A DNA stretch of 7,006 bases. Source: Candidatus Glassiibacteriota bacterium (GTDB lineage Bacteria > Gemmatimonadota > Glassbacteria > GWA2-58-10). Both the position numbers and the translations under genes were made by a program. Of this stretch, positions 1-5,567 are shown one piece after another (the stretch's first letter is position 1; every line of letters starts with the position of its first letter). The DNA lies in assembly GCA_030604975.1 (NCBI GenBank), contig JAUVUV010000115.1, positions 1-7,006 on the forward strand, read 5' to 3'. The notes beneath the pieces are model-generated. The model was not told the DNA's origin. It saw only the letters and a list, made by a program, of their open reading frames with translations, and did not search any database.

Positions 1-31
1 ACTGTTAATGCAAAACTTAGACGTAAAAAAT

Positions 32-75
32 TCCCCTCTAGAAAGAGGGGTGGCCGCGAAGCGGACGGGGTGTGT
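32..75 (+). repeat. Double-hairpin repeat, copy 1 (plus orientation)
   Basis: This is the first of five related copies in the left 680 nt. Stem A is CCCCTCT (33-39) / AGAGGGG (44-50) with a 4-nt loop. It is followed by TGG and then stem B, CCGC (54-57) / GCGG (61-64), closed by a GAA loop. The copy ends in ACGGGGTGTGT. The stretch 24-61, which includes an A-run before stem A, is identical to 577-614 in copy 3. Read on the minus strand, stem A is followed by AATTTTTT, so the copy also looks like an intrinsic terminator in that direction. The family resembles REP-type dispersed palindromes; I infer that other copies exist elsewhere in the genome. Confidence 0.85.
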
Positions 76-78
76 AAC

Positions 79-120
79 TCCCCTCTTGAGAGGGGTGGCT
101 GCGAAGCGGACGGGGTGTGT
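79..120 (+). repeat. Double-hairpin repeat, copy 2 (plus orientation)
   Basis: This is a tandem neighbour of copy 1, offset by 47 nt. Stem A is CCCCTC (80-85) / GAGGGG (90-95) with a shortened loop. Stem B is CTGC (99-102) / GCGG (106-109) around GAA, where the C-to-T change leaves a G-U wobble, so pairing is kept in RNA. The tail ACGGGGTGTGT ends three bases before the ATG of the DUF559 gene. Its GGGG (112-115) lies 7 nt from that ATG and can act as the Shine-Dalgarno sequence, so the repeat appears to supply the gene's translation start signal. Confidence 0.85.
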
Positions 121-122
121 AA

Positions 123-521
123 ATGAAAGTTTTCTACAACCCAAAACTGAAAGAACTTGCCCGGAAGTTAAGGAAAAACAGCACCCTGGCTGAGGTACTG
201 TTATGGCAAAAGTTGAGAAACAGACAAATGCACGGTTACGACTTCCATCGCCAGAAACCAATTGATAATTACATTGTGGATTTCTTCTGCCACAAGCTGA
301 AGCTTGTTATAGAAATAGATGGGGAGAGCCATAACAGCAAAACAGAAGAAGATCGTGATAGGCAGAAGAGACTGGAAACGATAGGGTTACATGTTTTACG
401 GTTTCTGGATTCAGATGTAAAAAACAATATGAAAGGTGTTCTCGAAGCAATTGAAGAATGGATAAAGGCCCGTGAAAAACGACACACCCCTGTATCCCCT
501 CTTGATAGAGGGGACTTATAA
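123..521 (+). CDS. DUF559 endonuclease-domain protein
   Basis: This 132-aa protein matches the DUF559 family, small single-domain proteins related to Vsr and other PD-(D/E)xK nucleases. The N-terminal signature NPKLKELARKLRKNSTLAE (6-24) is followed by FHRQKPI (41-47). The likely catalytic core is IVDFF (51-55, Asp53) and LVIEIDGESH (61-70, Glu64 and Asp66), and the family ending GLHVLRF spans 88-94. The biological role of DUF559 proteins is poorly defined; DNA cleavage is inferred from the fold. The ATG at 123 is chosen because the family N-terminus begins there and GGGG lies 7 nt upstream. The gene sits between inverted repeat copies: copy 2 supplies the upstream signal, and the C-terminal residues from about His121 (TPVSPLDRGDL) are encoded by copy 5. 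It is visibly AT-richer than the minus-strand genes and convergent with murI, which is consistent with acquisition by transfer. It has no functional link to the neighbouring genes. Confidence 0.88.
   Translation: MKVFYNPKLKELARKLRKNSTLAEVLLWQKLRNRQMHGYDFHRQKPIDNYIVDFFCHKLKLVIEIDGESHNSKTEEDRDRQKRLETIGLHVLRFLDSDVKNNMKGVLEAIEEWIKAREKRHTPVSPLDRGDL
482..514 (-). repeat. Double-hairpin repeat, copy 5 (inverted, lacks stem B)
   Basis: This copy is in the opposite orientation to copies 1-4. On the plus strand it begins ACACACCCC (482-490), the reverse complement of the GGGGTGTGT tail of copies 1 and 2. It continues to stem A, CCCCTCT (496-502) / AGAGGGG (507-513), with loop TGAT. The GAA-looped stem B is replaced by a few bases (TGTAT). 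It overlaps the last codons of the DUF559 gene. Together with copy 2 it gives the gene imperfect terminal inverted repeats. Confidence 0.8.
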
Positions 522-576
522 GGCAAAAATTTCGCTTAAAACCGATAAATTTCGGAAAGTCTTAACAGCATGGAAC

Positions 577-603
577 TAAAAAATTCCCCTCTAGAAAGAG
601 GGG
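577..603 (-). terminator. Probable terminator for the murI end of the operon
   Basis: On the minus strand, CCCCTCT / AGAGGGG (603-586) forms a 7-bp GC-rich hairpin with a 4-nt loop. It is followed directly by AATTTTTT, the layout of an intrinsic terminator. It lies about 105 nt beyond the murI stop, after the strong hairpins of copy 4. It is built from repeat copy 3, so this is a secondary use of a repeat. Its function is inferred from layout only. Confidence 0.55.
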
Positions 604-623
604 TGGCCGCGAAGTGGGCGGGG
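584..623 (+). repeat. Double-hairpin repeat, copy 3 (plus orientation)
   Basis: Stem A is CCCCTCT (586-592) / AGAGGGG (597-603). Stem B is CCGC (607-610) / GTGG (614-617) around GAA; the C-to-T change again leaves a G-U wobble, so pairing survives. The tail is GGCGGGG followed by AGTTAA, diverged from GTGTGTAA. The segment 577-614 is identical over 38 nt to 24-61 in copy 1, so the DUF559 gene lies between long direct repeats as well as inverted ones. Confidence 0.83.
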
Positions 624-630
624 AGTTAAT

Positions 631-676
631 TCCCCCCTATCAAGGGGGGTGCCTGCAGAATGCAGGCGGGGGGTGT
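631..676 (+). repeat. Double-hairpin repeat, copy 4 (divergent subtype)
   Basis: The architecture matches the other copies but with different stem sequences. Stem A is CCCCCCT (632-638) / AGGGGGG (643-649) with loop ATCA. Stem B is an extended perfect 7-bp stem, GCCTGCA (651-657) / TGCAGGC (661-667), that keeps the GAA loop. The tail is GGGGGGTGT followed by AA. It lies 46 nt after copy 3 and 33 nt past the murI stop codon. On the minus strand its stable hairpins may protect or end the murI transcript, although no U-tract follows. Confidence 0.8.
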
Positions 677-708
677 AATATCCCCTGGGTCAAAACACGA
701 CCACAATA

Positions 709-1499
709 TCAATGCCTAACCTCCACCTGCACTACCCGTGGTGGCCTGATTCCCAATAACTTCCCTATCCTCCCTGCAAAAGCCTCCACATCCCCGGTGC
801 AGTAAAAATCTCTCCTGCCGTTTTCTTCCGCACCGATGCCGTGCTCCCCCATCAGCCGCTGCACCTGCTCTGCTACTGCCCGGCCCGGTTCGAGAATTTC
901 TACAGCGGGACCGAAAGCTTCCTGCAAAAGCTCCTGCAGGAAAATATAATGCGTGCAGCCGAGCACGACTTTTGCGCCAGTGCTTAATTCCCCCAGAGCA
1001 TTTTTAACAGTCTTTACAACCTGAGCGGCTACTTTTCTGTTCCTGAAACTGCCGTTCTCGACCACCTGGGCCAGAAGCGGCAGGCACACTGCCTCAACCC
1101 GCCTTCCCTGAGAAAATTTTTTCACCAGATCGGCATACTTCTTTCCGGAAGCCGTATTCTGAGTGAGAAGCACGCAGATCGGCTCCCTATGGCCTGCCAG
1201 CTCTGCAGCAACTTTCACCGGTGGCTCGACACCCACGAACGGTATATCGAACACCTCTCGCAGATGGCGAATAGCGACAACCGTGGCTGTGTTACAGGCA
1301 ACCACCACCAGCTGAGCGCCCTTTTCGACAAGAGACCGTGTTATTGCTTCAGTTCTTGATTTAAGGAATCGTGTGGAGCGCGGACCGTAGGGGAATGCAG
1401 CAGTGTCCGCCAGGTAGAGGATGTCGGCCCGGGCAGCAGTTTTGCCACTTCGCGTAAAATTGCGAGCCCGCCTACACCTGAGTCGAAAATCCCGATCAT
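709..1499 (-). pseudogene. murI: Glutamate racemase, broken by a one-base frameshift
   Basis: MurI interconverts L- and D-glutamate in the cytoplasm, supplying D-Glu for peptidoglycan. The start at 1499 opens with MIGIFDSGVGGLAILREVAK, the family N-terminus carrying the catalytic-site Asp-Ser. That frame then reads into nonsense and stops near 1341. The rest of the enzyme continues in another frame from ADILYLADTAAFPYGPRS, and includes the first catalytic cysteine motif CNTATVVAI and the second, GCTHYIF. The break falls at CCCGGGCC (1433-1426 on the minus strand): one additional G would restore the reading LLPGADILY and give about 263 aa, a normal length for the family. Both cysteine motifs are intact and there are no other stops, so the loss is either very recent or a homopolymer sequencing error. 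The ATG overlaps the stop of the upstream lipoprotein gene (ATGA) and has no good Shine-Dalgarno of its own, which suggests translational coupling. The identification is firm; only the status is uncertain. Confidence 0.88.
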
Positions 1500-2125
1500 T
1501 TGGCCGAGGAACTGAGTTTGGAGGAGGCCTGGGCCAGGGAACGCACCGCCTGGTCGAGGCATGAACGGACACAGTTCTCCACGGCGGCGACTACTGCATC
1601 AGGAGACTGGAGCACGGTTATCGGGGAGGTGGCCGAAACCTCCTCCCGCCAGAGTCGCTCGCCTCCTCTGGCGTATTGTAGGCTGAACTCGAGATCCATT
1701 TTGACAGCAGGCCCGGTCGGCTCGGCAACTTCCTCGAAACAAAGGATACGGCCGGAGAGCACGAGGTCGGTGCGGCTCATGGTGGGCATGCGGCGAACCT
1801 CGGTGAACAGCTCGCTTTTGCGAAGGTAGGTGACTGTGGCCTCGGCGAGCATTTTCTGCGGAGGAACTCCCCAGCGCCGGTAATAATCGGCAGCTATCTC
1901 ATAATTGCCGCGGCGGTAAAGAAGGTTGTCGCGGGCATAGATACCCTCTGCCTCGAACTGCGGGACACCCACAGAGTAATCCAGCCGCTGGCCGTAGCTT
2001 CCGGCCTCGGGAACGATCCTGCCGATAGTATAGTAATGGGTCTCTGGCACCGAAGCGCAAGCCAGGGTCAGGAGTGAAGCCAGAGCGCTGAAAATAAGGG
2101 CTGCCGAACCGAATTTGTTTCGCAT
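1496..2125 (-). CDS. ABC-transport auxiliary lipoprotein (PqiC-like)
   Basis: This 209-aa protein has a lipoprotein signal peptide: basic MRNK, a hydrophobic stretch at about 8-22, and LTLAC with Cys23 as the predicted lipidated residue. Shortly after comes ETHYYTIG, the YY-T/L motif near the N-terminus of the ABC_trans_aux family (PqiC/YmbA-like lipoproteins that work with MlaD/Mce-type lipid transporters). The region YSVGVPQFEAEGIYARDNLLYR and the later LVLSGRILCFEEV fit that fold. The likely location is the outer membrane, facing the periplasm. No MlaE, MlaF or MlaD partner lies nearby, so it is an orphan of that system here. It begins 66 nt after clpX without an evident terminator between them, and AGAGG lies 10 nt before the ATG. 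Its TGA overlaps the murI start. The family assignment rests on short motifs and is moderately certain. Confidence 0.7.
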   Translation of the reverse strand: MRNKFGSAALIFSALASLLTLACASVPETHYYTIGRIVPEAGSYGQRLDYSVGVPQFEAEGIYARDNLLYRRGNYEIAADYYRRWGVPPQKMLAEATVTYLRKSELFTEVRRMPTMSRTDLVLSGRILCFEEVAEPTGPAVKMDLEFSLQYARGGERLWREEVSATSPITVLQSPDAVVAAVENCVRSCLDQAVRSLAQASSKLSSSAK

Positions 2126-2191
2126 GGTGTGGGAACCTCTACCCTGTGGAACCGGGCTTTCATGCCGGCATTCGAACCGGATGGGAAAGGA

Positions 2192-3454
2192 TCAGGCCTC
2201 TTTTTTCTGGGCTCTGCCTTTAAGTATCATAAGCGGTTTCTCTTTCTGTACCACCGCCTTGTGAGTAATCACCACTTCCTCGACATCTTTTCGCGAGGGG
2301 ATCTCGAACATCAGGTCGAGCATCACTTCTTCAATCACCGCCCTTAAACCGCGGGCGCCACTGCCTCTCTTGATCGCTGTATCGGCTATCGCACCGAGGG
2401 CTTCATCCTTGATCTTGAGTTTCACGCCCTCCAGCTCGAACATACGACTGAACTGCTTGACAAGGGCATTTTTGGGCTCGATCAAGATTCTGATCAGTGA
2501 TTCCCGGTCGAGGTCGCAGAGCGAGGTTGTTACCGGCAGTCGGCCTACAATTTCCGGGATCAGGCCATAGCCGATCAGGTCTTCCGGCTCGACCTCCTTG
2601 AACGTGTCGTACTTTTCTGTCTGCTTGTCCTTGGTTTCTTTCATCTTGCTCCCGAAACCGATTGACTGCTGACCGGTCCTGCGCTTGATGATTTTTTCCA
2701 GGCCCTCGAAAGCGCCGCCGCAGATAAAGAGGATGTGGTGAGTATTGATCTGGATGTATTCCTGCTGTGGGTGTTTCCTGCCGCCCTGAGGCGGAACAGA
2801 GGCCACAGTGCCCTCGAGGATTTTCAGCAGCGCCTGCTGCACGCCCTCGCCGCTCACGTCACGGGTGATCGATGGGTTATCGCTTTTACGGCCTATCTTG
2901 TCGAGTTCGTCGATGTAAACTATACCCTGCTCGGCCTCTCCCACATTATAATCGGAAGCCTGCAGCAGGCGTACGAGGATGTTTTCCACATCCTCGCCAA
3001 CGTAACCTGCCTCGGTAAGGGTGGTGGCATCGGCTATGGCAAAGGGCACGTTGAGCATCTTGGCCAGAGTCTGGGCAAGGAGCGTTTTTCCTACGCCCGT
3101 GGGTCCGATGAGCAGAATATTGCTCTTTTCGATTTCTACATCACCGCTGGCTATCTCGTCTTCCGTGCGCCTGTAATGGTTGTAGACTGCCACTGAGAGC
3201 GTCTTTTTCGCCATTTCCTGGCCGATAACATACTGGTCCAGGAAATCCTTGATTTCCTGCGGAGTGAGCAGCTTGCGCGGGCTTTCCTGAGCCCTGCGGG
3301 ATTCGTCTTCAACCATAATTTCGTTGCAGAGACGAATGCATTCGTCGCAGATAAAAACGTTGGGGCCAGAGATCAGTTTACGGACCTGTTTCTGGCTTTT
3401 GCCACAGAAAGAACAGAACAAACCACCTTTCATCGGGCCGTTACGATTTTTCAT
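2192..3454 (-). CDS. clpX: ClpX, ATP-dependent unfoldase of the ClpXP protease
   Basis: ClpX is a hexameric cytoplasmic AAA+ machine that recognises tagged substrates, unfolds them and threads them into ClpP. At 420 aa it has the usual family length. The N-terminal zinc-binding domain has Cys14, Cys17, Cys36 and Cys39. The AAA+ module has Walker A GPTGVGKT (117-124), pore loop GYVGED (150-155), Walker B IVYIDE (178-183), the substrate-contacting RKH loop (226-228) and Arg305 in the arginine-finger region. The IGF loop that docks on ClpP is at 265-267, and the sensor-2 segment GARGLR is at 366-371. All expected functional motifs are present, so the protein should be active. It follows clpP by 38 nt in the same operon. 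The start at 3454 is preceded only by a weak purine-rich AGAGAGA; Met8 is a possible but less likely alternative. Confidence 0.98.
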   Translation of the reverse strand: MKNRNGPMKGGLFCSFCGKSQKQVRKLISGPNVFICDECIRLCNEIMVEDESRRAQESPRKLLTPQEIKDFLDQYVIGQEMAKKTLSVAVYNHYRRTEDEIASGDVEIEKSNILLIGPTGVGKTLLAQTLAKMLNVPFAIADATTLTEAGYVGEDVENILVRLLQASDYNVGEAEQGIVYIDELDKIGRKSDNPSITRDVSGEGVQQALLKILEGTVASVPPQGGRKHPQQEYIQINTHHILFICGGAFEGLEKIIKRRTGQQSIGFGSKMKETKDKQTEKYDTFKEVEPEDLIGYGLIPEIVGRLPVTTSLCDLDRESLIRILIEPKNALVKQFSRMFELEGVKLKIKDEALGAIADTAIKRGSGARGLRAVIEEVMLDLMFEIPSRKDVEEVVITHKAVVQKEKPLMILKGRAQKKEA

Positions 3455-3492
3455 CTTTGTCTCTCTGAATAGGGTCTGAGGATTTTGCCGGC

Positions 3493-4074
3493 TTAATGAT
3501 GAATGATAATATCATCAATCAGCCCGTATTTTTTAGCCTCCTCCGCAGACATGAAAAAGTTGCGGTCAGTATCCTTCTCTATCCTTTTCAAATCCTGGCC
3601 GGTGTTCTCGGCAAGGATTTTGTTCAAGAGTTGCTTGGTTTTGAGGATCTCCTGGGTGTAGATCTCCAGGTCCGAGGCCTGGCCCTGGGTTCCGCCCGCT
3701 GGCTGGTGGATCATGATCCTGGCGTGAGGGAGGCAGTAGCGCTTTCCCCTGGCTCCCCCGGAGAGGAGAAAGGCTCCCATGCTTGTCGCCTGACCAACGC
3801 ACATAGTGCTTACATCCGGCTTAATAAACTGCATGGTATCGTAGATTGCAAGCCCGCTGGAGACCACCCCCCCGGGGCTGTTGATATAAACGGAAATATC
3901 CTTTTCCGGCTCCTGGGCTTCCAGGAAAAGTAGCTGTGCGACCACCAGGTTCGCAATCTGGTCATCAATCTGAGTCCCGATAAAGATTATCCGGTCTTTG
4001 AGCAGTCGTGAATATATATCATAGGCTCTTTCAACTGCGCCGCTTTTTTCGATGACCATAGGGATCAATGTCAT
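3493..4074 (-). CDS. clpP: ClpP serine protease subunit (Asn at the triad Asp position)
   Basis: ClpP forms a double heptameric barrel in the cytoplasm and degrades proteins delivered by ClpX. The 193-aa length is typical. It shows INSPGG (64-69, oxyanion region), nucleophile Ser98 in ATSMGAF, and His123 in MIHQP. The third triad residue is normally the final Asp of an ERD or DRD motif; here the sequence is KDTDRNFF, with Asn172 encoded by AAC at 3561-3559. The preceding Asp170-Arg171 pair that links rings and activity is kept. Listeria ClpP1 is a known natural case of Asn at this position with altered activity, so the enzyme may be catalytically tuned rather than dead. The start at 4074 has GAGGGAG 6 nt upstream. 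The gap to the tig stop is 17 nt, indicating co-transcription. Confidence 0.97.
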   Translation of the reverse strand: MTLIPMVIEKSGAVERAYDIYSRLLKDRIIFIGTQIDDQIANLVVAQLLFLEAQEPEKDISVYINSPGGVVSSGLAIYDTMQFIKPDVSTMCVGQATSMGAFLLSGGARGKRYCLPHARIMIHQPAGGTQGQASDLEIYTQEILKTKQLLNKILAENTGQDLKRIEKDTDRNFFMSAEEAKKYGLIDDIIIHH

Positions 4075-4091
4075 GGATGGCTCCCTCAGGC

Positions 4092-5366
4092 TTACTCCTC
4101 AACCTGTTTTATATCGTTATTTTCTAGCAGGAATCGTACCACTTTTTCTACCAAGATCAGTGAGCGGAGATGATTCATCGCCTCGCGGCTGCGGAAATCC
4201 TTGCGCACCTCCTCTGCCGTCTTGTCGAGCTGGGTGGCAAACTCCTCGATCTTGGCGTTGATGTCCTCATCTGCTACAGAAATCCCTTCTCTGCGTGCGA
4301 TCTCGCCCATCACATACTCTCTTTTGACAGCAAACTCAGCCGAGGGGCGAATCAGCTCGGCCATCTGCATTTCATCCCCAGCCTGGCCTTGCTTTCTGAT
4401 ATTCTCGATCTGCCGCTGAATCGTTACTTCAACCAGCGAGGACGGGATATCGAAGGGGTTAGCCTCGATGATCTGCCTGAAAAGATCCTCCTCCACCTGC
4501 CGGTCGGCGCGCTGGTTTATTTCGCGTTCCAGGTTTTCCCAGATCATCGTCCTCAAGGCGGCCAAATCCTCGGTCTGGCTAATCTGCTTTGCGAAATGAT
4601 CGTCCACCTCCGGAAGGGATTTCTGGCGGACGTTCTTGATATCCACCATGTAGGTTACTCTCTGTCCTTTGAGTGATTCGTCCGGGTAGTCCCCGGGAAA
4701 ATCGATTTCTATTTTCTGGTTTTCTCCCTCGCTCTTGCCCACCAGCGCATGGCTGAACAAGGCGTGAGAGTCCTCGTGGCCCGCCATGACTAACTGATTC
4801 GTGCGGCGTCCCTCAGGGCTGGTGTTGCCCTTCTCGTCCAGCACGCTGAAATCCAGCAGAAGGTAATCGCCCTTGTCTGCGGCACCATCCTTGGGGACAA
4901 AATTCGCATACTGCTCGCGTAGGTTTTCGATCGTTGAATCCACGTCCTCATCGCTCACCTTGCTAACCTTTTTCTCGATCTTGAATTTCTTGTAGCGAGC
5001 CAGTTCTATCTCAGGCGATACCTCGAAACGGGCCTGGAAACTCAGCTTGTAATCATCCTCCAAATCGACTTTTTCCACCTGTGGCTGGCTCAGTGGAGCG
5101 ATCTTTTCCTGCTCGAGCGCTTTCTGGAAATTTTTGGAGACTACTTTCTGCAGTAACTCCTCCCGGATCGAACCGGCGTAAGTTTTTTCAATCAGATTCC
5201 GCGGCGCTTTGCCGGGACGGAAACCCTTGACCTTGGCTTCTTTCCTGATTTCGGCAATTACCTTCTCCCTCTCCAATTTCACCGCTTCCGGCTGGACGGT
5301 TACGCTCATCGTCCGTTCACAGGGGCCGCTTTCTGTTAGTTCAACTCTCAACAGCGAATCTGACAT
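4092..5366 (-). CDS. tig: Trigger factor, ribosome-associated chaperone and prolyl isomerase
   Basis: Trigger factor binds ribosomal protein L23 at the exit tunnel and shields nascent chains; many members also have peptidyl-prolyl isomerase activity. The 424-aa protein has the ribosome-docking signature GFRPGKAP at about 48-55. A FKBP-like isomerase domain at about 165-245 begins near KGDYLLLDFSVLDEKG. A long helical C-terminal chaperone region has the typical NPFDIPSSLVE segment. The ATG at 5366 is preferred because GAGGTGA, a strong match to the anti-Shine-Dalgarno, lies just upstream. A TTG five codons earlier (5381) keeps the frame open but would place that site inside the gene. It heads the conserved tig-clpP-clpX order. 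No terminator is seen between it and the upstream tRNA-Leu gene. Confidence 0.97.
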   Translation of the reverse strand: MSDSLLRVELTESGPCERTMSVTVQPEAVKLEREKVIAEIRKEAKVKGFRPGKAPRNLIEKTYAGSIREELLQKVVSKNFQKALEQEKIAPLSQPQVEKVDLEDDYKLSFQARFEVSPEIELARYKKFKIEKKVSKVSDEDVDSTIENLREQYANFVPKDGAADKGDYLLLDFSVLDEKGNTSPEGRRTNQLVMAGHEDSHALFSHALVGKSEGENQKIEIDFPGDYPDESLKGQRVTYMVDIKNVRQKSLPEVDDHFAKQISQTEDLAALRTMIWENLEREINQRADRQVEEDLFRQIIEANPFDIPSSLVEVTIQRQIENIRKQGQAGDEMQMAELIRPSAEFAVKREYVMGEIARREGISVADEDINAKIEEFATQLDKTAEEVRKDFRSREAMNHLRSLILVEKVVRFLLENNDIKQVEE

Positions 5367-5424
5367 TTCACCTCTCGTCAACCAACCATCTTTAAGTATT
5401 TCAAAGCGTTACTACAGATCAAAA

Positions 5425-5509
5425 TGGTGCGAAAGGGGGGACTCGAACCCCCACGGGTTTCCCCACAGGATCCTAAATCCTGCACGTCTACCAGTTCCGC
5501 CACTTTCGC
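5425..5509 (-). tRNA. tRNA-Leu, anticodon UAG
   Basis: On the minus strand the 7-bp acceptor stem GCGAAAG / CTTTCGC is followed by A and an encoded CCA (5427-5425). The anticodon arm pairs CAGGA with TCCTG around loop TTTAGGA, giving anticodon TAG (5475-5473), which reads leucine CUN codons. The long variable arm GGG-GAAA-CCC and the D-arm GGCGGAACTGGTAGACG are typical of class II leucine tRNAs. The T arm is GGGGG-TTCGAGT-CCCCC. It lies 58 nt upstream of tig on the same strand. Confidence 0.96.
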
Positions 5510-5538
5510 TCACTTATGGGAATAGTTTAATCCTTTAG

Positions 5539-5567
5539 AAAATACCAGTTTATGACGTTGGTGTCAA
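5539..5567 (-). promoter_or_regulatory. Sigma70-type promoter for tRNA-Leu and probably tig-clpPX
   Basis: On the minus strand a perfect -35 TTGACA (5567-5562) is separated by exactly 17 bp from a -10 TATTTT (5544-5539, 4 of 6 consensus). The predicted start is about 20-25 nt before the tRNA. This is the strongest promoter-like sequence in the window for that direction. Because no terminator follows the tRNA, it may also drive the genes downstream. Confidence 0.7.

Noticed and set aside
8..193. Open reading frame across repeat copies 1 and 2 encoding a repeated VAAKRTGCV peptide
   Set aside because: Its codons come from the tandem repeats and it overlaps the start of the DUF559 gene in another frame; the peptide repetition is a by-product of the DNA repeat.
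24..676. CRISPR array
   Set aside because: There are only two adjacent copies on each side, almost no spacer between them, strong internal hairpins, an inverted copy and no cas genes.
1426..1436. Programmed ribosomal frameshift in murI
   Set aside because: The sequence does not form a classical slippery heptamer in the zero frame, and no such mechanism is known to me for murI.
1500..1572. Upstream extension of the murI downstream frame to a start at 1572
   Set aside because: The added residues do not resemble glutamate racemase and lack the catalytic Asp-Ser; the true N-terminus (MIGIFDSG) is in another frame starting at 1499.
2162..2171. Palindrome ATGCCGGCAT between clpX and the lipoprotein gene
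   Set aside because: It is short, has no loop and no U-tract, so it is not a terminator; a single 10-bp palindrome is expected by chance.
5367..5381. TTG start of trigger factor at 5381
   Set aside because: The strong GAGGTGA ribosome-binding sequence lies just before the ATG at 5366, inside the extended version.
5209..5538. Plus-strand open frame crossing the tRNA
   Set aside because: It is the shadow of trigger factor and the tRNA-Leu gene; the motif CERGDSNPHG is the usual translation artefact of a tRNA.
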